Part shown: positions 48,874 through 57,333 of the stretch, in pieces | Position numbering within the stretch: the stretch's first letter is position 1 | Layout of the letters: every line of letters begins with the position of its first letter | NCBI RefSeq assembly: GCF_000744705.1 | Contig: NZ_JQML01000001.1 | Span: 5,032,017 to 5,096,016 of the forward strand | Direction: 5' to 3' | From: Streptacidiphilus albus JL83 | GTDB lineage: Bacteria > Actinomycetota > Actinomycetes > Streptomycetales > Streptomycetaceae | DNA length: 64,000 bases | The notes under the pieces: model-generated | Seen by the model: only the letters and a program-made list of their open reading frames with translations | Told to the model about the DNA's origin: nothing | Database searches by the model: none | Made by a program: the position numbers and the translations under genes

Positions 48874-49803
48874 GTGGCGGCGGTGCAGCGGATCACGTCC
48901 CGCAATGCGCGTTTCCAGCAGTGGCAGTCGTTGCTGACGAATCGCAACAAGCGCACCCGCGCGAGGGAGTTCCTGGTCCAGGGGGTCCGCCCGATCACGG
49001 TCGCGGTCGAGCGGGGCTGGACCGTGCGGGCCGTGCTCTTCGACGCCGGCCGTCCGCTCTCCCGCTGGGCGGGTGAACTGCTGCGCGGCCTGTCGGGATC
49101 CCGCACCGAGCAGATCGCCATGGACGGCGCCCTGCTCGCCGAGCTCGGCGAGAAGGGCGAGACGGTGCCCGAGCTGATCGCGGTGCTGGAGATGCCCGAG
49201 GACGACCTCGAACGGATCCCGGTCGGCGACGACTTCCTCGGGGTGCTCTTCGACCGGCCCACCAACCCGGGCAACATCGGTTCGATCATCAGGTCGGCGG
49301 ACGCCTTCGGCGCGCACGGCCTGATCGTCACCGGGCACGCGGCCGACGTCTACGACAGCAAGTCGGTGCGGGCCAGCACCGGTTCGCTGTTCGCCCTGCC
49401 GGCCGTCCGGGTCCCGTCCCAGCACGAGGTCCACGCCTGGCTGGAGACGAAGCGGCGGCAGGGGCGGCCGGTGCTGGTGGTGGGCACCGACGAACACGGT
49501 GAGGCCGACGTCTTCGACTTCGACCTCACCCGCCCCACGCTGCTGCTGGTCGGCAACGAGACCGCCGGGCTCAGCGCGGCCTGGCGGGAACTGTGCGACC
49601 ACGTCGTCAGCATTCCGATGTCCGGCAGTGCCAGTTCGCTGAACGCCGCCAATGCCGCGACCGCCGTGCTCTACGAGGCTTCCCGGCAGCGGACCGCCGC
49701 CGCCCGGGCCGCGCGCCCGACCGTCGGGCGGCCCCGGTCGGGCACGGCTGCGGTCACGGCTGCGGGCACGGCTGAGGGCACGGGGCAGCCGGGACCGGCG
49801 TGA
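48874..49803 (+). CDS. aviRb: SpoU-class 23S rRNA 2'-O-methyltransferase, AviRb-like
   Basis: A 309-aa SPOUT methyltransferase. ITSRNARFQQWQSLLTNRNK and REFLVQGVRPITVAVERGW form an N-terminal domain very like AviRb, the avilamycin-resistance enzyme that methylates a uridine ribose in 23S rRNA. The SPOUT knot motifs are LFDRPTNPGNIGSIIRSADA, LLVGNETAGLS and IPMSGSASSLNAANAATAVL. The symbol reflects the resemblance as I remember it; an alignment would confirm it. The C-terminal 40 residues are low-complexity Ala/Thr/Gly. GTG 48874 follows GGGGAGG. No orthosomycin pathway genes are nearby. Confidence 0.85.
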   Translation: MAAVQRITSRNARFQQWQSLLTNRNKRTRAREFLVQGVRPITVAVERGWTVRAVLFDAGRPLSRWAGELLRGLSGSRTEQIAMDGALLAELGEKGETVPELIAVLEMPEDDLERIPVGDDFLGVLFDRPTNPGNIGSIIRSADAFGAHGLIVTGHAADVYDSKSVRASTGSLFALPAVRVPSQHEVHAWLETKRRQGRPVLVVGTDEHGEADVFDFDLTRPTLLLVGNETAGLSAAWRELCDHVVSIPMSGSASSLNAANAATAVLYEASRQRTAAARAARPTVGRPRSGTAAVTAAGTAEGTGQPGPA

Positions 49804-50234
49804 CGGCGTCCGGGCTGCTTGGTGTGAGTACCCTTGTCGCCGGTCCGCCCCGGCCGCGGGCCTGAGCGTCGCTCGACCGACCGTTTCCGAGCCGCCCGAC
49901 CGCGGTCGGGCAGAAGCAGGAAAGCACAGGTCAGGACCCTGATTGCGGTGCTCGGCGGGCGATCCGCCGCGGCCTGCCCGCAGCCCTCCCGAAGGTTGCC
50001 GCCGACACGCGCCGTGGCCTGCGCGTCACTGTGCCGCTGCTGTGGTAGGCGGTCCGGCACAACTCTTCAGATACCAGTGGCGTCTGCTCATTCCAACGGC
50101 TGGCATACTGCGGGGCTCGGTCCCTCAGGACGCGGCGGCAGGCACGGTTGCCGAACGAGTGTCCGATGGACGCAAGGACTCCTGCGGGTGACCGAGGCAG
50201 GGAGGCCCATCGTGGCCGGACAACGGAGGGTTGT
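49804..50234. other. Intergenic region without visible gene
   Basis: About 430 bases before the LCP gene. Codon patterns on both strands look non-coding, and I see no tRNA or strong hairpin. It presumably holds the promoter of the LCP gene. Confidence 0.5.
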
Positions 50235-51857
50235 ATGAGCGGGAAACGAGCGGCCGGGAAGGGCGGTACGACCGCTGCACCGGCTGACAGCCCGGTCGGC
50301 GAGATGAGTCGCAGCCTGCAGCGGCAGACGCGGCAGCGCCGGCGTCGGCGCACGCTCCGGATCGTGGGCATCAGCACGGCCGGGGTCATGGTGGTCGCGG
50401 GCTCCGGGGTGGCCTACGCCTACTTCCACCTGCTCGGCAACATCAAGACCTCGGCGCTCTACACCGGCAGCAACCGGGCCGCCGCCGTGGGCGTCGAGAA
50501 GGCGGACGCCTTCGGCCGGACGCCGCTGAACATCCTGCTGATCGGCTCGGACACCCGGGACACCTCTGAGGACGCCAAGCTCGGTGGCGACGCCGGACCG
50601 GGCGCCCACGCGGACGTGGAGATGCTCGTCCACCTCTCGGCCGACCGCAGCAACATCACCGTGATGAGCATCCCCCGCGACACCGTCACCCAGCTGCCGG
50701 ACTGCGCCGGCGATGCCACCACGATCATCACCGACAGCCTGCAGAACGGCCCCTCCTGCACCGCGGAGGCCGTCCACAAGCTCACCGGGATCACCGTCGA
50801 CGACTTCGCGATGGTCGACTTCGGCGGTGTCGTCAACATATCGAACGCTCTGGGCGGCGTGAACGTCTGCGTCAACAGCAACGTCTACGACGTCTACTCG
50901 GGCCTGAAGCTGAGCGAGGGCACCCACTTGCTGAAGGGCACGGCCGCCCTGGAGTTCCTGCGCACCCGACACGCCTTCGGCGACGGCAGCGACAACGTCG
51001 GCCGCACCACCGCGACCCACATCTTCTTCACCGACATGATCAACAAGCTGAAGAACGCCGGGACGCTGACCGACCCGGTCGCCATGTACGACATCGCGGA
51101 CGCGGCGACCAAGTCGCTGACGGTCTCCCCGGACCTGGACAGCGCGAGCAAGCTGATCGACCTGGCCGACGACCTGAACAAGGTGCCGACCAACCGGATC
51201 ACCTTCACCACCATGCAGAACGTCGCCTACAGCGGCACCGACTCGGCGCTCGCCGACGATGTCCAGGAGGAGACCGCGCAGGCACAGCCGCTGTTCAACG
51301 CGATCAAGAACGACCAGTCGCTGACCACGGCGAGCGGCAAGGCCAGCGGGGCGGGCCAGGCCTCGGCCAGCCCCGTCGCGGCCCCGCCGGCGGCCGGCAC
51401 CATCACCGTGGCCGTCTACAACGGCACCAGCGTGGACGGGCGTTCCGACGCGATCGCGAACCAGTTGGTGAGCCAGGGCTTCAACTCCGCCACCGCCGGA
51501 TACCCCGACTCGGCCTCCCCGGCGACCACCACGCTGACCTACGGCCCCGGCGAGGCCGCCCAGGCGCAGGTCGTCGCCAAGGACCTCGGACTGCCTGCCA
51601 AGGCCCTCGTCCAGGGCACCGCAACCGGACTGAAGCTGGTCATCGGCGCGGACTGGACCAGCGGCAACACCTTCCCGCACTCCAGTGCGACGCCGGCCCC
51701 GGTCAGCTCGGCCGTGCTGCTCAACGGCGCCACCGGAGTGCAGACCGCCAACCAGGTCAACCAGTGCGTCGACGTGAGCACCGCCTACACCGAGCCGGGG
51801 CACACCCCGCAGTCGGAGTACGCGGACAACCCGCAGGTGCCCAACTCCGCTCCCTGA
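50235..51857 (+). CDS. LytR-CpsA-Psr (LCP) family glycopolymer transferase
   Basis: A 540-aa type II membrane protein. A basic N-terminus (RQTRQRRRRRTLR) precedes one helix at about 42-64 (IVGISTAGVMVVAGSGVAYA). The LCP domain spans about 92-260 with NILLIGSDTRD, VMSIPRDTVTQLP (Arg/Asp for the pyrophosphate head) and LEFLRTRHAFGDGSDNVGR. A LytR_C domain follows at about 395-480 (ITVAVYNGTSVDGRSDAIAN). LCP enzymes attach teichoic acid, arabinogalactan or other polymers to peptidoglycan. ATG 50235 follows CGGAGGG. Confidence 0.9.
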   Translation: MSGKRAAGKGGTTAAPADSPVGEMSRSLQRQTRQRRRRRTLRIVGISTAGVMVVAGSGVAYAYFHLLGNIKTSALYTGSNRAAAVGVEKADAFGRTPLNILLIGSDTRDTSEDAKLGGDAGPGAHADVEMLVHLSADRSNITVMSIPRDTVTQLPDCAGDATTIITDSLQNGPSCTAEAVHKLTGITVDDFAMVDFGGVVNISNALGGVNVCVNSNVYDVYSGLKLSEGTHLLKGTAALEFLRTRHAFGDGSDNVGRTTATHIFFTDMINKLKNAGTLTDPVAMYDIADAATKSLTVSPDLDSASKLIDLADDLNKVPTNRITFTTMQNVAYSGTDSALADDVQEETAQAQPLFNAIKNDQSLTTASGKASGAGQASASPVAAPPAAGTITVAVYNGTSVDGRSDAIANQLVSQGFNSATAGYPDSASPATTTLTYGPGEAAQAQVVAKDLGLPAKALVQGTATGLKLVIGADWTSGNTFPHSSATPAPVSSAVLLNGATGVQTANQVNQCVDVSTAYTEPGHTPQSEYADNPQVPNSAP

Positions 51858-51875
51858 GCGGTCCCGCAGCAACGC

Positions 51876-51916
51876 CGTACGGCGGTCGCCGGGAAGTCCC
51901 CGGCGACCGCCGTACG
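51876..51916. terminator. Bidirectional terminator
   Basis: A perfect 18-bp stem (51876-51893 with 51899-51916) and 5-base loop between the convergent LCP and TolB-like genes. Confidence 0.88.
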
Positions 51917-51944
51917 TCATTCATCCCCCGTCCTCACCGCCGGG

Positions 51945-52868
51945 TCAGCCCCGGTAGGCGGGGAGGCCGACGTAGGAGGTGAGCTGCACGGGCGCCTTGC
52001 TGCCGTTGGCCGGGACCACGTCGGTGCCGGTGGCGGTGCGGAAGGCGATGGTCCGGCCGTCCGGCGACCAGGCCGGCTCGGTGTCGTTGCCGGTGGCGTG
52101 CGGGGTGAGGTCCTTGGCCACCGGGTGCTGGGAGTCGAAGGACTCCTCGAAGATGTGGTCGTGCCCGCCGATCGAGCGGACGAAGACGACCTCCTCGCCG
52201 TTGGGGGCGAGGGCCGGCTCGGAGCCGCGCAGCAGCACGCCGCCCTGCTGCCGGAGGTAGTCGTCCCGGACGTAGACCTCGCCGTTCCCGGTGTTCTCGT
52301 AGACGGCCGTACCGTAACTGCCGGCCGAGCTCGGCCAGTTGTTGCCGGTGAGCGGGTTGAGGGGGTTGCCCGAGCCGGCGTCCGGCCCCAGCGGCAGCAG
52401 GTGCGGGGTGCCGTGGTTGGCGGTGGCGGAGACGCCTTCGAGGCGGGTGACGCCCTTCTGGGACGCGGTGAAGAGCAGGTTGTCCTTGGCCGGGACCCCG
52501 TCCCGCGGGCTGGCTGCGGAGACCTGCCAGGTCGGGTGCGACCAGACCTGGTTGCCCGGGTTGGCGGCCACGATCCGGCGGCCGGTGCCGTTGGGGTTGG
52601 CGACGTCCAGGTTGCCCGAGCCGTCGACGAAGGCGGCCTGTCGGCCGTCGGGCGACCAGGCCAGGTCCCGGACGGGGACGCCGAAGTCGACCGTGGTGCC
52701 GTTCATGACGACGTACGGGGAGCCCGTGCTGATGGTCAGCGAGGTGCCCTTGGTCCCGTTGGCCGCGGCGGGGCGGACGGCGGACGCGTCGGCCAGGGCC
52801 GGCAGCGAGGCGGTCAGGGCGGCGGCGAGGGTGATGGTGGCGGCTATGAGACGAGTGCGGGAGGACAT
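51945..52868 (-). CDS. Secreted TolB-like beta-propeller protein
   Basis: A 307-aa exported protein with signal peptide at about 1-27 (LIAATITLAAALTASLPALA-D). Propeller blades with the WSPDG motif are visible (VRDLAWSPDGRQAAFVDGSG; GSEPALAPNGEEVVFVRSIG; DTEPAWSPDGRTIAFRTATG), as in TolB and PD40 repeats. No enzymatic domain is attached. ATG 52868 follows AGGGGAACC. It probably binds a protein or wall component outside the cell; the partner is unknown. Confidence 0.85.
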   Translation of the reverse strand: MSSRTRLIAATITLAAALTASLPALADASAVRPAAANGTKGTSLTISTGSPYVVMNGTTVDFGVPVRDLAWSPDGRQAAFVDGSGNLDVANPNGTGRRIVAANPGNQVWSHPTWQVSAASPRDGVPAKDNLLFTASQKGVTRLEGVSATANHGTPHLLPLGPDAGSGNPLNPLTGNNWPSSAGSYGTAVYENTGNGEVYVRDDYLRQQGGVLLRGSEPALAPNGEEVVFVRSIGGHDHIFEESFDSQHPVAKDLTPHATGNDTEPAWSPDGRTIAFRTATGTDVVPANGSKAPVQLTSYVGLPAYRG

Positions 52869-53115
52869 GGTGGTTCCCCTCTTGGGAGCGCTCAGGAAAT
52901 CGAAGGCACAGGACGCCGGAGCGACACCGCCGCGCGCGCGGGTACCCTGCGCCCGCGCGATTGGATGCTGCTCAGTGCGATGGGAGAAGGCTGTCAGTCG
53001 AATATCCCCAAGCCGTGCTCCTACTGTCACGGGCGTGCAACAGGCAGCTGTTCCAAGGGCAGTGATGACAAGTCAGTTCCAATTGAAAGCAGTCCGACGC
53101 ACATTGTAAATGTCC

Positions 53116-53144
53116 TTGACAAGAATGTGGTCCACTCCGATCAT
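53116..53144 (+). promoter_or_regulatory. Candidate promoter before the chitinase gene
   Basis: TTGACA (53116-53121), 17 bases, then GATCAT (53139-53144) fits a sigma-70-type promoter with a weak -10 box. TGGTCCACTCC (53128-53138) in the spacer resembles the TGGTCC-type repeats and dre sites of Streptomyces chitinase promoters. It lies 175 bases before the start codon. The rest of 52869-53318 shows no gene. Confidence 0.4.
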
Positions 53145-53318
53145 GGTGATCCAGCCGTCCGGGGCCGGGCTTCCTCGCCCGGAGCCCGGGTCCGGGACGG
53201 CGTACCACAGCGGTGCCGTCTGCCGGGGACGGAGCCGTGAGAGCCCGACCGGCGAAGGCCCCGTGGCGGACGCCGTCGGCAGTCCAGGCACCCCCACCGC
53301 CCTTTCCCTGGAGTCCCC

Positions 53319-55073
53319 ATGCCCCTGCGCCTGTCCGCCCGCGCCGCAGTCGTCGCCCTCGCCGTCGCCGCGGCCTCCGTGGGCGTCGCCGCGTCGGCCT
53401 CCGCCGCCACGGCGGCGACCGACACCCCGCTGCCGGCCCACGTCTTCGCCCCCTACTTCGAGGCGTACAACGGCGACAGCCTCTCCGGGCTGGCCACCGC
53501 GTCCGGCAACAAGTACCTGACCATGGCGTTCATCCAGACCCCCACGGCCGGCTCCTGCACCGCCGACTGGAACGGCGACGCGAGCACCCCCATCTCCGCC
53601 GCCGACTACGGCAGCGACATCGCGTCCATCCAGGCCGGCGGCGGCAACGTGATTCCCTCCTTCGGCGGTTACAGCGCCGACCACGGCGGCACCGACATCG
53701 CCGACAGCTGCACCGACGTCGCGGACATCGCCGCCGCGTACGAGAGCGTCGCCACCACCTACAACGTCAGCCGGATCGACCTCGACATCGAGGACAACTC
53801 GCTGACCGACACGGCCGGCATCACCCGCCGCAACGAGGCGGTCGCCCAGGCCGAGGCCTGGGCCACGGCCAACGGCCGTACGCTGCAGTTCTCCTACACC
53901 ATGCCGACCGAGTCGGCCGGTCTGGACTCGACCGGCGTCGCCGTCCTGCAGAACGCCGTGGCCGAGGGCGCCCGGGTGGACGTCGCCAACATCATGACCT
54001 TCGACTACTACTACGGCACCAAGCAGGAGATGGCGACCGACACCGAGTCCGCCGGCGCCGGCCTGGTCAAGCAACTGGCCGGCATCTACCCGTCGAAGAC
54101 CACCGCCCAGCTGTGGGACATGGTCGGCATCACCGAGATGGTCGGGATCGACGACTACGGCGCGGACGAGACCTTCACCACGGCGGACGCCGCCACGGTC
54201 CTCGCCTGGGCCAAGGCCCAGGGGGTCAACACCCTCTCCTTCTGGGCGCTCCAGCGGGACAACGGCGGCTGCGTCGGCACCGGCGGATCGGACAGCTGCT
54301 CCGGGATCGCGCAGAGCACCTGGCAGTTCAGCAACGCCTTCGAGCCGTTCAGCGGCGGGACCACCACCGTCGGCAACGACTTCTCGCTCTCGGCGAGCCC
54401 GTCCTCCGGATCGGTCACCGCCGGCGGTTCGGCCACGGCGACCGTGAGCACGGCCGTGGCCTCGGGTTCGGCGGAGTCCGTCGCGCTCACCGCCTCCGGC
54501 GCACCCTCCGGCGCGACGGTCGCCTTCAGTCCCTCCTCGGTCACCTCGGGCTCCTCCTCGACCATGACCGTGAGCACCACCTCGGCGACGGCTTCCGGCA
54601 GTTACCCGATCACCGTCACCGGCACCGCTGCCTCCGGCAGCCACAGCACCACCTACACCCTGACCGTCGGCTCGGGCGGGAGCACCGGCGGCAAGACCTA
54701 CCCGGCCGCCTCGGCCACGCTCGGCGGCAGCGCCGACGCCAACAGCTGCTCGGCCTGCGCCGGCGGCGAGAAGGTGAGCAGCATCGGTGGCGGCGGCGCC
54801 GGCACGGTGACCTTCACCGGCGTCTCCGAGGCTGCCGCCGGCAGCTACACCATGACCGTGTCCTACCTCAGCGTGGGCGAGGCCAAGCCGGCCGTCATCA
54901 CCGTCAACGGCGTGGCCCGGACGGTGAGTTTCCCGGAGACCTCGGCCAGCAGCTACAGCGTGATCGGGACGCTCAAGGTGACCGTCACGCTGAAGGCCGG
55001 GAGTTCCAACACCATCGAGTTCTCGGGCAGCGGCACCAAGGGCGCCCCGGACCTCAGCACCATCGCCGTCTGA
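53319..55073 (+). CDS. GH18 chitinase with C-terminal binding modules
   Basis: A 584-aa exported enzyme. The signal peptide is about 1-30 (VVALAVAAASVGVAASASA-A). The GH18 barrel covers about 38-345, with SRIDLDIED (about 150-158) holding the DxxDxDxE-type acid and MTFDYYYG and FWALQRD lining the cleft. An Ig-like Ser/Thr/Ala-rich module follows (SPSSGSVTAGGSATATVST), then a CBM35/CBM6-like domain of about 120 residues (YPAASATLGGSADANSCSAC). It would degrade chitin outside the cell. A terminator follows. Confidence 0.9.
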   Translation: MPLRLSARAAVVALAVAAASVGVAASASAATAATDTPLPAHVFAPYFEAYNGDSLSGLATASGNKYLTMAFIQTPTAGSCTADWNGDASTPISAADYGSDIASIQAGGGNVIPSFGGYSADHGGTDIADSCTDVADIAAAYESVATTYNVSRIDLDIEDNSLTDTAGITRRNEAVAQAEAWATANGRTLQFSYTMPTESAGLDSTGVAVLQNAVAEGARVDVANIMTFDYYYGTKQEMATDTESAGAGLVKQLAGIYPSKTTAQLWDMVGITEMVGIDDYGADETFTTADAATVLAWAKAQGVNTLSFWALQRDNGGCVGTGGSDSCSGIAQSTWQFSNAFEPFSGGTTTVGNDFSLSASPSSGSVTAGGSATATVSTAVASGSAESVALTASGAPSGATVAFSPSSVTSGSSSTMTVSTTSATASGSYPITVTGTAASGSHSTTYTLTVGSGGSTGGKTYPAASATLGGSADANSCSACAGGEKVSSIGGGGAGTVTFTGVSEAAAGSYTMTVSYLSVGEAKPAVITVNGVARTVSFPETSASSYSVIGTLKVTVTLKAGSSNTIEFSGSGTKGAPDLSTIAV

Positions 55074-55082
55074 CCGGCAGCC

Positions 55083-55119
55083 AGTGCGGCCCCGCCACCG
55101 TCCGGTGGGGGGCCGCACT
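55083..55119 (+). terminator. Terminator after the chitinase gene
   Basis: AGTGCGGCCCC (55083-55093) pairs with the GGGGCCGCACT end (to 55119), with an inner CCACC/GGTGG. It begins 10 bases after the stop. Confidence 0.85.
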
Positions 55120-55373
55120 CGTGAGCCGTTGTGCGCCGGTCGACCGCACGCCCCGGGGCGTGCGGTTCGCGGCCGTCGCGCGCCCGGGGGAGCCGGGAGG
55201 GTGCTGCCGATCCGCCGTTCGGGGGCCTTCACATGGGAAAACCGTGACGCGAACGTTGGCCGGTCGTTCGGGGGTTAGAGCTTCACTGTCACGCGATTGG
55301 GCGAAAAACCGCGCACAGTTGGATATCCGGCGATTTCCTGAGCAAGTCTTGCGGTGCGACGTCGTGCTCGGGA

Positions 55374-55407
55374 CGGTCCACATCTGGCCAGGTGTGACGG
55401 TCCACCT
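55374..55407. promoter_or_regulatory. Repeat/palindrome cluster before small secreted protein gene
   Basis: GACGGTCCAC occurs at 55374-55383 and 55398-55407. Between them, CACATCTGG-CCAGGTGTG (55381-55398) is an almost perfect palindrome. It lies about 40-70 bases before the start codon and looks like a regulator site. Upstream to 55120 I see no gene. Confidence 0.45.
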
Positions 55408-55442
55408 CAACGCCCGACTTCCAAGCTCTCATGGAGGAACAC

Positions 55443-55742
55443 ATGTCCCGTCTCCGCATCGCCCTTGCCGCCGCCCCCATCGCCGCCGCGATGCTGCTCC
55501 TGGGCGCCGGCGCGGCCTCCGCCGACAACGGCTCTTTTGCTGGCGACCACTCCAACAGCAGCGTCGTCTCCGACTACGGCAGCGGGAACCTCTCGGGCTG
55601 GGTCGACGGCAACTCGAACTGGACGCAGCAGACCGCGACCGGTAATGGCGCCTCGAACCAGAACAACACGCTGGGCATCAAGGGCAACTCCGGCACCGTG
55701 TACTCGAACCAGTCCAACAGCAACGTCCGCATCTGGTTCTAA
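55443..55742 (+). CDS. Small secreted Asn/Gly/Ser-rich protein (99 aa)
   Basis: The signal peptide is about 1-28 (LRIALAAAPIAAAMLLLGAG, ASA-D). The mature 70 residues are rich in Asn, Ser and Gly with regularly spaced aromatics (GDHSNSSVVSDYGSGNLSGW; NGASNQNNTLGIKGNSGTVY) and end NVRIWF. The composition resembles surface-active or amyloid-forming secreted proteins, but it lacks chaplin Cys residues and motifs. ATG 55443 follows GGAGGA. No family recognised. Confidence 0.75.
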   Translation: MSRLRIALAAAPIAAAMLLLGAGAASADNGSFAGDHSNSSVVSDYGSGNLSGWVDGNSNWTQQTATGNGASNQNNTLGIKGNSGTVYSNQSNSNVRIWF

Positions 55743-55827
55743 CCCGGTCCGGGCAGGAGGTAGTCCCGCTTCCTGTCGTCGGGCACCGGTCCAGGTGTGA
55801 GCAGTAGTGCAGGTCCTGCAAGTCCCA

Positions 55828-55868
55828 GCGTCGGTCCCGGGGTCGGTTCCACATCCCGGGGCCGACGC
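55828..55868 (+). terminator. Hairpin terminator
   Basis: GCGTCGGTCCCGGG (55828-55841) pairs with CCCGGGGCCGACGC (55855-55868), one wobble, followed by CTTT. It follows the small secreted protein gene. Confidence 0.7.
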
Positions 55869-55914
55869 CTTTCCGGCTCCGGTCTCGGTCCGTACTCCTT
55901 GACGCCTGCACACT

Positions 55915-55933
55915 ATCTGACGCACAGTCAGAT
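55915..55933. promoter_or_regulatory. Palindromic operator ATCTGAC-N5-GTCAGAT (chromosomal copy)
   Basis: ATCTGAC (55915-55921), GCACA, GTCAGAT (55927-55933). The half-sites and spacing are identical to 23235-23253. It ends two bases before GTG 55936, so it overlaps the promoter or the start of a leaderless mRNA and would act as a repressor site. Confidence 0.7.
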
Positions 55934-55935
55934 CC

Positions 55936-57333
55936 GTGACGGATGCGACGGCGCGGCCAGGGCAGCAGACGGAACCCGACTACCGGGCCTACGAGGGCCG
56001 CCCGGCGGCGACCGGGGGCCGGTCGCCGGACGCCGTCAACGCGCCGATGATCCGGCACTGGTGCGAGGCGATGGGCGACACCGATCCCGCCCACCGGGGC
56101 CCCGGGGCGGTCGCTCCGCCGGCGATGCTCCAGGTCTGGACGATGGCCGGGCTGGGCGGGCCGAACGCGGGCGACGGCTCGCGGAGCGGGGCCTACGACG
56201 AGCTCCTGACCCGGCTGGACGAGTCCGGCTGCCGGGCGGTGGTCGCCACCGACTGCGAGCAGCGCTATCTGCGCCCGCTCCGGATCGGCGAGCGCGTCCT
56301 CTTCGACGCGGTGATCGAGTCGGTCTCCCCGGAGAAGCGCACGGCCCTGGGCACCGGCCACTTCGTGACCACCCGGACCGACCTGCGGGCCTACGACGAG
56401 GCGCGGGGCGAGAAGCCGGAGGAGGCGACGCCGGTGGCGACGCACCGCTTCCGGATCCTGAAGTACCGCCCGGCCGCCCGCCAGGAGCAGGCCGGGAGCG
56501 GCCGGAAGCCGCCGGGGCGGCGGCCGCGTCCGGTGGTCAACCGCGACAACGAGGGGTTCTGGGCCGGTGTCGCCGAGGGCGAGCTGCGGTTCCAGCGGTG
56601 CACCCACTGCGGAACGGCCCGGTTTCCCTGGCTCCCCGGCTGCAATGTCTGCGGCTCACCGGACTGGACCGCCGAGGCCGCGAGCGGAGGGGGCACGGTG
56701 TACTCCTCGGTGGTGGTGCACCACCCGCTGGCCGCCGCCTTCGACCGGCCCTACGCGGTGGCCCTGGTGGAGCTGGACGAGGGGGTGCGGATCGTCAGCA
56801 ACGTCGTCGGCCTGCCGCCCGGCGAGGTGCGGATCGGGCTGCCGGTCCGGCTGTCCTTCGAGCGCTGCGACGATGAGCTGACCCTCCCGCTGTTCCGCCC
56901 GGCCGGACCCGACCGGCTCCCGGAGCTGCGGGTGGCGGTCACCCGCACCCTGATCGTCGCCGGGGCCGTCGCCACCCGCGACTACCAGGACGTGCACCAC
57001 GACGCGGAGGCGGCCAGGGCCAAGGGCTCTCCGGACATCTTCATGAACATCCTCACCAGCATCGGACTGGTCGGACGCTATGTCGGCGACTGGGCGGGGA
57101 CCGGCGCCGGGATCGGGGGCATCGCGCTCCGGCTCGGGGTCCCCGCGTACCCGGGCGACGAGCTGCGCTTCAACGGGGTGGCGACGACCGATGACAGCGG
57201 ACAGCTGACGGTGTCTGTCATCGGGAGCAGCGATCGCGGCAACCACGTCACCGCCACGGTGGCCGTCACCCTCCCGGCCGCCGACCCCCGCACCGCCGCC
57301 GTCACCGAGCCCGGAAGGGGCACCGCCGCATGA
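55936..57333 (+). CDS. Fused MaoC-like dehydratase / OB-fold / MaoC protein
   Basis: A 465-aa three-domain protein. The N-terminal 170 residues are a hot-dog MaoC-like domain (APMIRHWCEAMGDTDPAHRG; LRPLRIGERVLFDAVIESVS). A DUF35 zinc ribbon follows with CTHCG and CNVCGS (about 221-240) and an OB fold (YSSVVVHHPLAAAFDRPYAV). The C-terminal MaoC half has YQDVHHDAEAARAKGSPDIF, the catalytic Asp/His region, and FMNILTSIGLVGRYVGDW. ChsH1-ChsH2 of steroid side-chain degradation combine the same domains and hydrate a CoA-bound enoyl group before Ltp2 cleaves it. The next gene is an Ltp2-like thiolase. Confidence 0.88.
   Translation: MTDATARPGQQTEPDYRAYEGRPAATGGRSPDAVNAPMIRHWCEAMGDTDPAHRGPGAVAPPAMLQVWTMAGLGGPNAGDGSRSGAYDELLTRLDESGCRAVVATDCEQRYLRPLRIGERVLFDAVIESVSPEKRTALGTGHFVTTRTDLRAYDEARGEKPEEATPVATHRFRILKYRPAARQEQAGSGRKPPGRRPRPVVNRDNEGFWAGVAEGELRFQRCTHCGTARFPWLPGCNVCGSPDWTAEAASGGGTVYSSVVVHHPLAAAFDRPYAVALVELDEGVRIVSNVVGLPPGEVRIGLPVRLSFERCDDELTLPLFRPAGPDRLPELRVAVTRTLIVAGAVATRDYQDVHHDAEAARAKGSPDIFMNILTSIGLVGRYVGDWAGTGAGIGGIALRLGVPAYPGDELRFNGVATTDDSGQLTVSVIGSSDRGNHVTATVAVTLPAADPRTAAVTEPGRGTAA

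Noticed and set aside
53128-53138. Confirmed DasR (dre) site before the chitinase gene
   Set aside because: TGGTCCACTCC matches only half of the palindromic dre pattern; it is kept only as a weak part of the promoter entry.
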